Numbered from the stretch's first letter, positions 19,667-29,762 are shown. The stretch is 64,000 nucleotides of DNA from Candidatus Pelagibacter sp. FZCC0015 (GCF_007833635.1 NZ_CP031125.1:1178001-1242000); one strand, 5' to 3'. Notes: generated by a model not told the origin, from the letters alone. Numbers and translations are program-made.

Positions 19667-21714
19667 GCAATATCATTAATTATATCAGCTCTATCATACA
19701 ATTTTATCAAGGGTTTGAATTTACTTATATCTTCATTTGATTTTTCTATTCTTCTCATTTCTTTTTCAGCTAATAAAAAAAGATCACTATTCTGAATTGG
19801 ATCTGCTAACTTAAAGTTTTTTATACCACTTTGTTTAAATCCTAAAATATCTCCAAACCCTCGTAATTTCATATCTTCTTCAGATATTAAAAAACCATCA
19901 TTAGTGTCTTTTAAAATTTTTATTCTCTTTTTTGCGTTTTCGCTAAGATTTGATTTAAACATTAATATGCATGTAGAGTCTTTATCTCCACGACCAACTC
20001 TACCTCTTAATTGATGAAGTTGAGATAAACCAAATTTGTTAGCATTTTCAATTATAATCGTATTTGCATTTGGAAAATCTATTCCAACCTCAATAATTGT
20101 TGTAGAAACTAAAATCTTAAATTTATTATTTAAAAAATTGTTTAGTATATCATTTTTTTCATTTACATCAGTTTTTCCATGAAGCAAACATACCTGATTT
20201 GGAAACTTACTTTCTAAATATTCATACTTTTTTACAGCTGATGAATGATCTAATTTTTTAGATTCTTCAATTAATGGACAAACCCAAAAAATTTGATTTC
20301 CTATTTTAATTTCTTTTTTTATAAATTTTAATACATCTTCAATTTTAATCTCTAATTTACTATACGTTTTAATTGGTTTTCTATTTTTAGGTTTTTCTCT
20401 AATTATTGAAATATCCATATCACCGTAAATTGTCATTGTTAGAGTTCTAGGTATAGGTGTTGCTGTCATTAATAATACGTCACAATTTGGTCCACCTTTG
20501 TCTGACAATCTTTTTCTTTGATTCACTCCAAATTTATGTTGTTCATCTATAATTATTAATCCTAATTTTTTGAAAATTACTTTTTTTTGAAATATTGCAT
20601 GTGTTCCAAAGATAATATCAATTTTATTATTTTCTAATTTTTTATGAATTTCTTTTTTTAATTTATATTCAGATTTTCCAGAAATAAGATCTGAATTTAT
20701 ATTTTTAGGAAATATTTTTTTTGCAAGCATAAAATGTTGTCTTGCTAGAATTTCTGTAGGAGCCATAAAAGCAACCTGAAAACCAGAATTTATGGTATTT
20801 ATTGCTGCTAAAAGAGATACTATTGTTTTTCCACTACCAACGTCTCCTTGCAAAAGTCTAAACATTTTATTTGGTGAACTTAAGTCTTTGTTTATTTCGT
20901 TAAGTGATTTTAATTGATCACTCGTCAGTGAAAAATCTAATTTATCTATTATAGAATTTTGTTTATTTAAATTAATAACTTTATTTTTTTTTTTAATTTT
21001 TCTTATTTTTTTTCTCATTTCAGAATTAACTAGAAATGTTGAAAATATTTCATCAAAAGCTAATCTTTGATAGAAATTTGATTTATAATTTCCAATATTT
21101 TCTGGTTTGTGCAGTTCTTTAATTGAGCTATTCCAGCTTATATTTTTAAATTTAGATATAATACTTTTAGAGTGCCATTCATTAAAAACTGGCAAACTAT
21201 TGATTATTTGATTTATAATTTTATTATATATTTTTTCAGAAATACCTTCAGTTAATGAGTATTTATTGTGAGTTTGTTTGATTAAAGAAGAATCCTCAGA
21301 AACATATTTTGGATTTGTAATTTGGTATTTATTCCTAAAATGACCTATTTTACCACTAACAGTAATTTCTTTGCCCAAAGGTAGGATTTTTTTTATGTAT
21401 CCTTCATAACTATTAAAAAAAATACAATCTATTTCACCAGTTTCATCACTACATAAAACTCTATTTGGTAATTTTCTTATACGTGGGAAATTATACTTTT
21501 GAGGAATTATAGTTACTGTTTGAATTTCACCAATTTTTAAATCTTTTATTTTTGATGACAAGCTTCTATCCGTATAAGATTTTGGAAGTTTCCATAATAA
21601 ATCAAATAAATTATTAATATTTTTCTTCTTTAATAAATTTTTTGTTTTAATTCCTACACCTTTTAGAGAACTTAAATCTGACAATAAATATTCATAATTT
21701 GTTTTATTATTCAT
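19663..21714 (-). CDS. recG: ATP-dependent DNA helicase RecG
   Basis: Branch-migration helicase that remodels stalled forks and Holliday junctions. The chosen ATG (21712-21714, MNNKTNYEY) gives 683 residues. An upstream TTG at 21747 would add 11 unlikely residues and intrude on the sdhE start. A wedge/OB domain occupies the N-terminal third, followed by Walker A LLQGDVGSGKTIVSL, the DEQHKFG box, LMTATPIPRTL, and the motif VI region QLHQLRGRVGRG. Divergent from sdhE with a 25-nt gap. Confidence 0.96.
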   Translation of the reverse strand: MNNKTNYEYLLSDLSSLKGVGIKTKNLLKKKNINNLFDLLWKLPKSYTDRSLSSKIKDLKIGEIQTVTIIPQKYNFPRIRKLPNRVLCSDETGEIDCIFFNSYEGYIKKILPLGKEITVSGKIGHFRNKYQITNPKYVSEDSSLIKQTHNKYSLTEGISEKIYNKIINQIINSLPVFNEWHSKSIISKFKNISWNSSIKELHKPENIGNYKSNFYQRLAFDEIFSTFLVNSEMRKKIRKIKKKNKVINLNKQNSIIDKLDFSLTSDQLKSLNEINKDLSSPNKMFRLLQGDVGSGKTIVSLLAAINTINSGFQVAFMAPTEILARQHFMLAKKIFPKNINSDLISGKSEYKLKKEIHKKLENNKIDIIFGTHAIFQKKVIFKKLGLIIIDEQHKFGVNQRKRLSDKGGPNCDVLLMTATPIPRTLTMTIYGDMDISIIREKPKNRKPIKTYSKLEIKIEDVLKFIKKEIKIGNQIFWVCPLIEESKKLDHSSAVKKYEYLESKFPNQVCLLHGKTDVNEKNDILNNFLNNKFKILVSTTIIEVGIDFPNANTIIIENANKFGLSQLHQLRGRVGRGDKDSTCILMFKSNLSENAKKRIKILKDTNDGFLISEEDMKLRGFGDILGFKQSGIKNFKLADPIQNSDLFLLAEKEMRRIEKSNEDISKFKPLIKLYDRADIINDIA

Positions 21715-21739
21715 TAACAAATAATATATTCTAATATTT

Positions 21740-22003
21740 ATGATCAATATAGACGAATTAAAAAAAAAGATTATTTATCGATCAAATTATAGGGGCACCA
21801 AAGAAATGGATAAACTTTTAGGAGCTTTTGTTAAAAAATATATTAATGACTTAAGTAATGATGATTTAGTTAAATTAGAAAAATTATTGGATATTGATGA
21901 TTCAAATTTATACAATTTTTTAAATGGTTTAGAGACTGATTTTATTTTTGAAAAAAATAATGTGACTGATTTATTTAAACATTTTGATTACATTGAAAAA
22001 TAG
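21740..22003 (+). CDS. sdhE: Succinate dehydrogenase flavinylation factor SdhE
   Basis: Small protein that promotes covalent FAD attachment to the succinate dehydrogenase flavoprotein. The 87-residue sequence has the YRGTKEMD element near residue 18, corresponding to the family's RGxxE motif, then the helical NDLVKLEKLLDIDD core and a C-terminal region. Its neighbour recG is the usual one in alphaproteobacteria. The TAG stop abuts the encoded CCA complement of the opposite-strand tRNA-Ser with no spacer. Confidence 0.9.
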   Translation: MINIDELKKKIIYRSNYRGTKEMDKLLGAFVKKYINDLSNDDLVKLEKLLDIDDSNLYNFLNGLETDFIFEKNNVTDLFKHFDYIEK

Positions 22004-22093
22004 TGGCGGAGAGACTGGGATTCGAACCCAGGAAAGAGTTGCCCCTTTGCCGGTTTTCAAGACCGGTGCTTTCAACCACTCAGCCATCTCTCC
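22004..22093 (-). tRNA. tRNA-Ser(UGA), CCA encoded
   Basis: Read on the minus strand. The acceptor GGAGAGA pairs with TCTCTCC with discriminator G and an encoded CCA at 22006-22004. The anticodon loop CTTGAAA (anticodon TGA) lies in the CCGGT/ACCGG stem. A long variable arm is present, as expected for serine tRNAs. Length is 90 with CCA. Confidence 0.96.
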
Positions 22094-22179
22094 GTGAGCA
22101 AGGTTTTATAATTATAATTATTTAATTCAACCATAAAATAGTCTAATAAACTTATTAATTACAAGCATCATGGTTTCCT

Positions 22180-23058
22180 ATGAATAAAGAATTTAACAAA
22201 GGCCTATTACTTGCTGGTTTTGGATCTTTTTGGTGGGGGTTTTTTGGTGTAATTTATTTTAAATATATTGCTTATATCGGGCATATTGAATTAGTAGTTC
22301 ATAGATGTTTATGGACAGCGTTTACTTTAATTCTGACTACTTTTTTTTTCTCTAAATGGAATATTTTTTTTAAAATTGTAAAAAATAAAAAAAATTTATT
22401 TTATTTATTTATCTCAGGTTTTTTAATTTTTATAAATTGGGGTGTATGGATATACGCTATAGCAACAAATAGAATTATAGATGCTAGTTTTGGTTATTTT
22501 ATTATGCCCATTTTAAGCGTAATGCTCGGTTATATATTTTTTAAAGAGAAACTTAATAAAAAAAGAGTCTTTTCAATTCTGTTAGTCATTCTATCTATAC
22601 TTTTTTTAATAATTGTAAGTATTAAATCATTGCCTTGGGTTGGTTTAATTGTTGCTTTAAGTTGGGGTTTTTACAATCTAGTTAGAAAAAAAATTAATGT
22701 TGATACTGATGTGGGCCTTCTTATAGAGAGTTTGTTTATATTACCGTTTGCACTATTTGCTTTTTATTTGATAGCAAGCAAAGGATATAATGATTTTCAA
22801 TTATCTGATCCATCGATGATGCTATTTATTTATCTTGCTGGACCTATGACCGTTATACCTTTATTTTTATATGTTAGAGGAGTTGAGCTCTGTGGTTTAG
22901 GACCAACTGGTATGATATTTTATATAACACCCACTTTTCAGTTTTTATTAGGGTATTTTTATTACAACGAGCCTTTTTCAATAACAAAATTAGTTAGTTT
23001 TATTTTTATTTGGATTGCTGTAATTATATATTTGAAAGATTTGCATGAAACTAATTAA
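22180..23058 (+). CDS. rarD: RarD-type EamA transporter
   Basis: Ten-helix drug/metabolite-type permease. The 292-residue protein has the RarD-like start with GHIELVVHRCLWT near residue 36, two repeated five-helix halves, and the C-terminal GLGPTGMIFYITPTFQFLLGYF stretch. RarD was named for a chloramphenicol-resistance phenotype, but its physiological substrate is unknown. It overlaps the lytic transglycosylase gene by 14 nt, which begins the long plus-strand operon to 30538. Confidence 0.85.
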   Translation: MNKEFNKGLLLAGFGSFWWGFFGVIYFKYIAYIGHIELVVHRCLWTAFTLILTTFFFSKWNIFFKIVKNKKNLFYLFISGFLIFINWGVWIYAIATNRIIDASFGYFIMPILSVMLGYIFFKEKLNKKRVFSILLVILSILFLIIVSIKSLPWVGLIVALSWGFYNLVRKKINVDTDVGLLIESLFILPFALFAFYLIASKGYNDFQLSDPSMMLFIYLAGPMTVIPLFLYVRGVELCGLGPTGMIFYITPTFQFLLGYFYYNEPFSITKLVSFIFIWIAVIIYLKDLHETN

Positions 23059-24046
23059 TTTTTCTTTATTTTTTATTTTTATTTTTATTAATTTGTCATT
23101 TGCTGATATCAATAAAGAATTTGAAAATTGGAAATTAAATTTTAAAAAAATAGCTTTACAAAATAATATTTCAGAAAAAACGTTTGATAAAGTTATGTCC
23201 GATACAAAATTTTTATCAGATGTAATAAAATATGATAGGTATCAACCTGAATTTTATGAGGATACTAAAACTTATATTTCAAAAAGAACATCTTCAAAAA
23301 AAGTTTCATTAGGAAAAAAATTCTATGAAAAAAATTCTACGTTAATAAATACTGTTGAAAACGAATTTAATATAGATAGAGAGCTACTATTAGCTCTAAT
23401 GGGAATAGAAACTAATTTTGGAACATATGTTGGTAAAATGGATATTTTATCCTCTTTGGCAACTTTAAGTTTTGATAAAAGAAGATCAGAATTTTTTACA
23501 AATGAACTATTAATACTTTTGCGATTAATAGAAAATGAACAAATAGACTATAAAACCTTATATGGATCTTGGGCAGGTGCTTTTGGTTTTTTTCAATTTA
23601 TGCCATCAACAATGAAAAATTATGCAATTGATCATGATGGAAATGGATATATTGATTTAAAAAATAATAATGATGCTTATGCTTCTGCTTCAAACTATTT
23701 AAATCAAATAGGTTGGAAAAGTGAGAATCCTTGTTTTTATAAAATTGATTTGTCAGAGAATATACCCAGTAAATATTTAAACATTTCTGCCAAAAAACTC
23801 CATGATAAAAAAAAATTGAAATACTTTAGAAAATATATCAAAAATAATGATCAAATAGACAACAAGTTTAACGCTTTAAAAGTGGCGATTATAACACCAG
23901 ATAAAGATATCATACCTGATGCTGAAACTTTAAATCCAGCTTATATCGTGTTTGACAACTATGAGATAATATTAAAATGGAATAGATCATTGCGATTTGC
24001 TTTAGCCGTTTGTACATTAAAAGATAAATTTAAAAATGAACTTTAA
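23045..24046 (+). CDS. MltB-family lytic murein transglycosylase
   Basis: Cleaves peptidoglycan glycan strands with formation of 1,6-anhydroMurNAc ends. The 333-residue protein has a hydrophobic signal peptide (residues 1-20, ending near LSFAD), then the SLT-2 type domain. That domain includes the catalytic Glu in LMGIETNFGTYVG near residue 121, and GSWAGAFGFFQFMPSTMKNYA near 178. No lipobox Cys is visible, so it is probably soluble in the periplasm. The next two genes also act on the cell wall. Confidence 0.92.
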   Translation: MKLINFSLFFIFIFINLSFADINKEFENWKLNFKKIALQNNISEKTFDKVMSDTKFLSDVIKYDRYQPEFYEDTKTYISKRTSSKKVSLGKKFYEKNSTLINTVENEFNIDRELLLALMGIETNFGTYVGKMDILSSLATLSFDKRRSEFFTNELLILLRLIENEQIDYKTLYGSWAGAFGFFQFMPSTMKNYAIDHDGNGYIDLKNNNDAYASASNYLNQIGWKSENPCFYKIDLSENIPSKYLNISAKKLHDKKKLKYFRKYIKNNDQIDNKFNALKVAIITPDKDIIPDAETLNPAYIVFDNYEIILKWNRSLRFALAVCTLKDKFKNEL

Positions 24047-24797
24047 AAAACTCTTATTAATTATTTCTATATTTTTTTTATCCGCATGTAATCAATTTGA
24101 TCAAAATAATAAAAACCTAGTTTATATTAGTGATCAAAAGTATAGTAATACTGGATTTGCTTTAATTTATGATGATGAATTAAAAAAAGAAAAAAAAATA
24201 TCTAAAAAAATTGATAATAGATCTCTTTTAATTTTTCATAATAAAATTAAAAAAAATTCATTTGTTAAAATTACTAATCCTGTTAATGATAAGTCAATTA
24301 TAGCACAAGTAATCTCTAATAATGTTACATTCTCTACTTTTTACAACTCTGTAATTACGCAACGAATTGCTGAAGAGTTATCACTTGACCCTAAAGAGCC
24401 TTATATTGATCTTGTGTTAATCTCAAAAAGTTCAACATTTGTAGCTAAAAAAGCAAAGACCTTTGATGAAGAGAAAAATGTCGCTGAAAAAGCTCCTGTT
24501 GATGGAATTACCATAGATAATCTAGGCAAAGAAAAGACTAAAGAAGTTAAAATAAAAAAACATAAATTTTTATATTCAATAAAAATTGCAGATTTTTATT
24601 ACCGAGACTCAGCAGAAAATATGGTTAATAGAATAAAAGATGAGACAAATATCAAAAGATCTGTAATTAAGAAATTATCTAAAACTAAATATAGGGTATT
24701 ATTGGGTCCATTTAATGATATAAAAAAACTAGAAAAATCATTTAACGAAATAAAAGTATTAAATTTTGAAAATATAGAGATATTAAAAGATGTTTAG
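24036..24797 (+). CDS. RlpA-like SPOR-domain lipoprotein with degenerate catalytic domain
   Basis: The 253-residue protein has a signal peptide with lipobox ending at Cys18 (LSAC). A central domain resembles the double-psi beta barrel of RlpA in VKITNPVNDKSIIAQV and the following RIAEELSLD. The C-terminal SPOR domain begins near FLYSIKIADFYYRDSAENM. The RlpA NDRGP segment, which carries the catalytic Asp, is replaced by ISNNVTF, so lytic activity is doubtful. SPOR domains bind glycan strands lacking stem peptides at septa. Its position before dacC is the classic rlpA place. Confidence 0.72.
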   Translation: MNFKKLLLIISIFFLSACNQFDQNNKNLVYISDQKYSNTGFALIYDDELKKEKKISKKIDNRSLLIFHNKIKKNSFVKITNPVNDKSIIAQVISNNVTFSTFYNSVITQRIAEELSLDPKEPYIDLVLISKSSTFVAKKAKTFDEEKNVAEKAPVDGITIDNLGKEKTKEVKIKKHKFLYSIKIADFYYRDSAENMVNRIKDETNIKRSVIKKLSKTKYRVLLGPFNDIKKLEKSFNEIKVLNFENIEILKDV

Positions 24798-25941
24798 AAT
24801 ATTATTAATTGTAATTTTTTTTAGTTTTTCATTAGTAAGTGTTTCAAAAGCTAATTTTGATGTAAAGGCAAGAACTGCAATATTACAAGATTATCATTCT
24901 GGAGAAATTCTCTATGAAAAAGAGCCAGATATTTCAATTTATCCAGCTTCTATGACAAAAATAATGACAGCAATTATTGCTTTTGACTTAATAAAATCAG
25001 GCGATCTTAGTTTAGACGAAAAATTTATAATATCTGAGAGAGCTTGGAGATTGTCTACATCTGGTTATTCATCCATGTTTATAATGGTAGGTGATCAGGT
25101 TTCTGTAGAAAATTTATTAAGAGGTATAATTGTTGCTTCTGGTAATGATGCATGTATTGCATTAGCCGAAGGTATAGCAGGTACTGAAGAAGAATTTGCA
25201 ATTTTAATGACAGCTAAAGCAAAAGAATTAGGGATGGATAATACAAATTTTTCTAATTCATCAGGAATAAATGACCCCGACAATTACTCAACTGTTAGAG
25301 ATATTTTAAAAATGTCTAGATATTTAATTAAAGAACATCCTGAATTTTACAAAATGTTTGCTGAAAAAGAATTTACGTGGGATAGAACAGGTGGCGATCC
25401 AATAACACAAGGAAATAGAAATCCATTACTTTATAAAAATCTTGGAGCAGATGGAATAAAAACTGGTTATTTAGCTGTTGAAAAATATTCTTTAGCATCA
25501 TCAATAGATAGAAATGGCAGAAGATTGATTGCTGTAGGAAGTGGTTTTAATTCAAAAAATGCTAGATCTAAAGAGAGCACAAAATTACTTACATTTGGTC
25601 TTACCAACTATGATCTTGTAGAAATAGCTAAAGCTAATAAACCATTACACAAAATTGATGTTTGGTTAGGAAAAGAGAATAGTGTGGAAGCTTATACAAA
25701 GGAAGATATTTATAAAACAATCAAAAAAGCGAAAAAAAAACTTTTAAAAGTTGTTGTTAAGTATGATGGGCCAGTCGAAGCACCAATTGAAAAAGATCAA
25801 AAAATAGCCACTCTAAGAGTTGTTTATGATCAAGAACTCATTGGAGAGTATGATTTGCTTTCATCGAAAGAAATTAAAAAAGTTAATTTTTTTACAAGAT
25901 TAATAAAATCAATAAATTATTTAATTTGGGGTGATGTCTAA
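24790..25941 (+). CDS. dacC: D-alanyl-D-alanine carboxypeptidase (PBP5/6 family)
   Basis: Periplasmic peptidase trimming the terminal D-Ala of peptidoglycan stem peptides. The 383-residue protein has a signal peptide (to about residue 22), SMTK (Ser54-Lys57, catalytic SxxK), SGNDACIALAE with the SxN motif near residue 117, and KTGY (KTG motif) near 225. A C-terminal beta domain and a terminal amphipathic helix probably attach it to the membrane. The symbol is a family-level choice; dacA would be equally fair. It overlaps tmk. Confidence 0.9.
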   Translation: MFRILLIVIFFSFSLVSVSKANFDVKARTAILQDYHSGEILYEKEPDISIYPASMTKIMTAIIAFDLIKSGDLSLDEKFIISERAWRLSTSGYSSMFIMVGDQVSVENLLRGIIVASGNDACIALAEGIAGTEEEFAILMTAKAKELGMDNTNFSNSSGINDPDNYSTVRDILKMSRYLIKEHPEFYKMFAEKEFTWDRTGGDPITQGNRNPLLYKNLGADGIKTGYLAVEKYSLASSIDRNGRRLIAVGSGFNSKNARSKESTKLLTFGLTNYDLVEIAKANKPLHKIDVWLGKENSVEAYTKEDIYKTIKKAKKKLLKVVVKYDGPVEAPIEKDQKIATLRVVYDQELIGEYDLLSSKEIKKVNFFTRLIKSINYLIWGDV

Positions 25942-26548
25942 AAAACCCATCATTGTTTTTGAAGGCATAGAGGGTAGTGGCAAAAGTCATCATATAAATA
26001 AAGTATCTAAATATTTAGATAAAAAGAAAATTAACTATATTAAGATAAGAGAACCAGGTGGAAGTCTTAATTCTGAAAAAATAAGGAGATTAATTTTAAA
26101 TAAAAAATCTAATTTTAACATATATACTGATTTACTTTTATATTTAGCAGCGCGTAGTGAAAATATAAATCTTATAAAAAAATCATACAAAAAAAAAATT
26201 ATTTTGATTGATAGATTTACAGACTCAACTATTGCATATCAGCATTATGGTATGGGTATTGATTTAAACATTATAAATATCATAAATAAATTTTTATTAA
26301 AAAACATAAAAGTCAATTTTACTTTCCTCAATATTGTTAATAAAAAAAATCTATTTCAAAGATTAAAAAATAGAAAATCTCTCAATCGATATGATCAGTT
26401 TGATATGAATTTTTATAATAAAGTTCAAAAAGGTTTTTTGAAATTAGCTAAATCAAATAAAAAAACATACAAAATAATTGATTCTAATTTAGATATAAAA
26501 ATAAATGAAGATTTAATAATAAATCAAATTAAAAAATTAATTAAATGA
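25934..26548 (+). CDS. tmk: Thymidylate kinase
   Basis: Phosphorylates dTMP to dTDP. The P-loop FEGIEGSGKSHH is at residues about 9-20, the DRFTDSTIAYQHYG element near 91, and a LID-like region NRKSLNRYDQF near 150. The ATG at 25934 is preferred over the in-frame GTG one codon upstream. Length is 204 residues, normal for the family. It sits in the common alphaproteobacterial order dacC-tmk-holB-metG-tatD. Confidence 0.94.
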   Translation: MSKKPIIVFEGIEGSGKSHHINKVSKYLDKKKINYIKIREPGGSLNSEKIRRLILNKKSNFNIYTDLLLYLAARSENINLIKKSYKKKIILIDRFTDSTIAYQHYGMGIDLNIINIINKFLLKNIKVNFTFLNIVNKKNLFQRLKNRKSLNRYDQFDMNFYNKVQKGFLKLAKSNKKTYKIIDSNLDIKINEDLIINQIKKLIK

Positions 26549-27474
26549 ATTTAAATCCCCTAACTCAAATAAATTTATTTGAGCACAAAGAAGTTTTTAA
26601 TCAATTATATAAGTTGTATAAAAATGATACTTTGCCAAATAAAATTCTTTTATCTGGTGAAAAAGGTATTGGAAAATCAACGTTAGCATATCATTTAATT
26701 AACCTTGTATTATCGGAAAATGAAGAACATCCATATGACTTTGAAAATAATAAAATTAATCCGGATAACAAGTCTTACAAACTTATACTAAATAAATCTA
26801 ATCCAAATTTTTACTTAATTGATGTCTTAGAGGAAAAAAAAAATATTGATATAAATCAAATTAGGGAATTGATAATAAATCTAAATAAATCCTCATTTAA
26901 TAATAAAAAGAGACTTGTTTTAATTGATAATATTGAATTATTAAACTTAAATTCTATTAATGCTTTGTTAAAATTTTTAGAAGAACCTAATGAAAATATA
27001 AATTTTATTTTAATAAATAATAATAAACGAGTGCTACCAACTCTTAAATCTAGATGTTTAAATTTCAAAGTTTTTTTAACAAAAGATCAGTCTATTAGAA
27101 TTGTTAATCAATTATTAAACGATGACATAAATACTATTATCAATAATAATTTATTTGATTATTATGCAACTCCTGGAAAATTATTTAAATTAATTAAATT
27201 ATCTAAAGAATATGACTTAGATCTTGTTAATTTTGATTTAAACACAACTCTAACAACCATAATTCAAAATAAAATTTATAAAAAAGATAAATCAATTATT
27301 GAAATTATTTATTCTTTTATTGAACTTTATTTTAGAAACAATATATCTAGCAAAAATATTAATATATTGAAATCATACCATTATTTTTTAGAAAAAATTA
27401 ATAATACAAAAACTTATAATTTAGATGATGAAACATTGTTTATGGAATTTGAGGATAAAATACTAAATGGATAA
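26545..27474 (+). CDS. holB: DNA polymerase III delta' subunit
   Basis: Clamp-loader component at the replication fork. The 309-residue protein has the Walker A-like LSGEKGIGKSTLAYHLI near residue 32. The region around LIDNIELLNLNSINALLKFLEEP (about 125-148) matches the family's sensor and Walker B zone, and SRC occurs near 170. The usual zinc-binding cysteines are not evident. The protein is strongly enriched in Asn, Lys and Ile, reflecting base composition. It overlaps both tmk (4 nt) and metG (8 nt). Confidence 0.88.
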   Translation: MNLNPLTQINLFEHKEVFNQLYKLYKNDTLPNKILLSGEKGIGKSTLAYHLINLVLSENEEHPYDFENNKINPDNKSYKLILNKSNPNFYLIDVLEEKKNIDINQIRELIINLNKSSFNNKKRLVLIDNIELLNLNSINALLKFLEEPNENINFILINNNKRVLPTLKSRCLNFKVFLTKDQSIRIVNQLLNDDINTIINNNLFDYYATPGKLFKLIKLSKEYDLDLVNFDLNTTLTTIIQNKIYKKDKSIIEIIYSFIELYFRNNISSKNINILKSYHYFLEKINNTKTYNLDDETLFMEFEDKILNG

Positions 27475-29008
27475 AAATTATTATATTACCACGCCTATTT
27501 ACTATCCATCAGCTAAGCCTCATATGGGTCATGCATATTCAAGCATTATCGCAGATTTTTTTGCAAGATTTAAAATAATTGATGATTATCAGGTTCATTT
27601 TCTTACTGGTACAGACGAACATGGATTAAAAATTCAAAGATCTGCAGAAAAAGCAGGGAAGGACCCTCTAGCGTTTTGTGATCAAATTAGTCAAACTTTT
27701 AGAGATCTTTCGGATACTTTGAATTTATCTAATACTGATTTTATAAGAACTACAGAAGCTAGACATAAAAATACAGTTCAATATCTTTGGAATGAACTTG
27801 AGAAAAATGATGACATATACTTATCAAATTATTCTGGATGGTATTCTGTATCTGATGAAGCCTTTTATAACGAAGACGAAATTGAGGAATTAGATGGAAA
27901 AAAAATTGCTATATCATCAAAATCTCCCGTTGAGTGGATTGAAGAAGAATCTTATTTTTTTAGACTTTCAAAATGGGAAAAACCTTTACTAGAATATTAT
28001 GAAGCTAATCCAGATTTCATTTCTCCTCAATCTAGAAAAAATGAAGTTATTAGTTTTGTAAAAAGTGGTCTTAAAGATCTTTCCGTAAGTAGAAAAAGTT
28101 TTTCATGGGGCATACCTGTTCCAAATAATAAAAACCACGTGATATATGTTTGGCTTGATGCTTTAACAAATTATTTGAGTGCATTAAACTATCCCAATAT
28201 AAATGATGATTTGTTTAAAAAATTTTGGCCAGCCTCAATACATTTAATTGGAAAAGATATACTTAGATTCCATGCTGTTTATTGGCCTGCCTTTTTATTA
28301 GCAGCAAAAATTGATTTACCAAAGAGAGTTTACGGGCATGGATGGATATTATCAGGAGAAGAAAAAATGTCTAAATCTAAAGGTAATATTCTTGATCCAC
28401 TTGAAATAATTAAAGAGTACGGTCTAGACCCTTTAAGATACTACTTAATTAAAGAAGTTTCTTTCGGGAATGATGGAAATATATCTCAAGAAAGACTAGA
28501 AGATTGTATTAATAGTGATCTAGCTAACAATTATGGAAATTTATGTCAGCGTGTAACAACTTTTGCAATAAAAAATTGTAATGGAAAAATTCCATTAGAA
28601 GTTAAATTTCATGATGAAGATTTATTAATACTAAATAAGTATAAAGATAATATAGATAATATTAGGTTACAAATTGACAATCAAAATATCAATTTTTACA
28701 TTGATTATATTGTAAATTCTCTTTTTGAAGCTAACAAATATTTTAATGATCAAGAACCATGGAAAAAGAAAGACGATAAAATTAGATTAAATACTATTGT
28801 TTACACTACTTTAGAAATTGTAAGAAAAATAAGTTTTTTACTATATCCAATTATTCCTGAATCTTCTTTAAAGGCATTAAAGATTTTTGACATTCAAGAA
28901 AAAAATATAAAATTAGATTCAGTTTCTAATAATGAGTATTTAACAAAAGGTAATAATATTAATAAAATAGATATACTTTTTAAAAAAATAGAGAAAAAAA
29001 ATGATTGA
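27467..29008 (+). CDS. metG: Methionyl-tRNA synthetase
   Basis: Class I synthetase charging initiator and elongator tRNA-Met. The 513-residue protein has the HIGH-type motif in PSAKPHMGHAYSS near residue 20, TGTDEHGLKIQ near 46, the PVEWIEEESYFFRLS region, and KMSKSKGN near 304. No zinc-knuckle cysteines and no C-terminal tRNA-binding extension are visible; short forms like this are common in alphaproteobacteria. Overlaps of 8 nt with both neighbours. Confidence 0.96.
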   Translation: MDKNYYITTPIYYPSAKPHMGHAYSSIIADFFARFKIIDDYQVHFLTGTDEHGLKIQRSAEKAGKDPLAFCDQISQTFRDLSDTLNLSNTDFIRTTEARHKNTVQYLWNELEKNDDIYLSNYSGWYSVSDEAFYNEDEIEELDGKKIAISSKSPVEWIEEESYFFRLSKWEKPLLEYYEANPDFISPQSRKNEVISFVKSGLKDLSVSRKSFSWGIPVPNNKNHVIYVWLDALTNYLSALNYPNINDDLFKKFWPASIHLIGKDILRFHAVYWPAFLLAAKIDLPKRVYGHGWILSGEEKMSKSKGNILDPLEIIKEYGLDPLRYYLIKEVSFGNDGNISQERLEDCINSDLANNYGNLCQRVTTFAIKNCNGKIPLEVKFHDEDLLILNKYKDNIDNIRLQIDNQNINFYIDYIVNSLFEANKYFNDQEPWKKKDDKIRLNTIVYTTLEIVRKISFLLYPIIPESSLKALKIFDIQEKNIKLDSVSNNEYLTKGNNINKIDILFKKIEKKND

Positions 29009-29762
29009 TTCACACTGTCATCTAGATCATGAACCATTATTAAGTGATTTAGCTAATGTAATACAAAGATCAAAAGAAGTTGGTATAGAAAAATTACTTA
29101 CTATCTCAACTTCGTTTGAAAGTTTTTCTAGAGTAAAAGATTTAATTAATAAAGATGAAATGATCTATGGTACTATTGGCATTCATCCTCATGAAAGCTC
29201 TAAAAATATTATCACTTCAAAGCAGATCATTGAAAGTCTAAATGAAAACTCAAAAATTATTGGAATTGGAGAAACTGGGTTAGATTTTTATTATAATAAT
29301 AGTGAAAAAGATAAGCAGATAGCAAGTTTTAAAGAACATATAGATGCATCCATAAAAACCAATATTCCATTAATTGTTCATTCAAGAGATGCGGAAAAAG
29401 AAACTTTTGAAATTTTAAATGAATATAAAAATGAAAACCTTAAAATTTTGATGCATTGTTTTACTGGCTCTAAAGAATTCTCAGAAAAACTAATGACTTT
29501 AAATTCATTCTTTTCAGCTAGCGGTATTATTACTTTTAAAAATTCATTAGAATTACAAAATACTTTTAAATCTATTCCAATGGATAATATCTTAATTGAG
29601 ACTGATAGTCCTTTTTTAGCACCCGTTCCTAAAAGAGGAAAAAAAAATGAGCCTTCTTTCATTGATTTTACTGCTGCAAAATTAGCTGAAATTAAAAATA
29701 TATCCAAAGAAGCTCTTATAAAAAAAACTACAGACAACTTTAATAAACTATTTTTTAATTGA
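29001..29762 (+). CDS. tatD: TatD-family metal-dependent DNase
   Basis: Amidohydrolase-fold nuclease acting on DNA and possibly in proofreading or repair. The 253-residue protein begins with MIDSHCHLDH (metal ligands HxH), and contains GIGETGLDFYY with the bridging Glu near residue 94, IVHSRDAEKE near 126, MHCFTGS near 151, and ETDSPFLAP near 203. All expected metal ligands appear present. Normal length. Confidence 0.93.
   Translation: MIDSHCHLDHEPLLSDLANVIQRSKEVGIEKLLTISTSFESFSRVKDLINKDEMIYGTIGIHPHESSKNIITSKQIIESLNENSKIIGIGETGLDFYYNNSEKDKQIASFKEHIDASIKTNIPLIVHSRDAEKETFEILNEYKNENLKILMHCFTGSKEFSEKLMTLNSFFSASGIITFKNSLELQNTFKSIPMDNILIETDSPFLAPVPKRGKKNEPSFIDFTAAKLAEIKNISKEALIKKTTDNFNKLFFN

Noticed and set aside
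29378-29737. 119-codon minus-strand frame inside tatD
   Set aside because: Lies wholly opposite a well-supported tatD with intact motifs; shadow frame.
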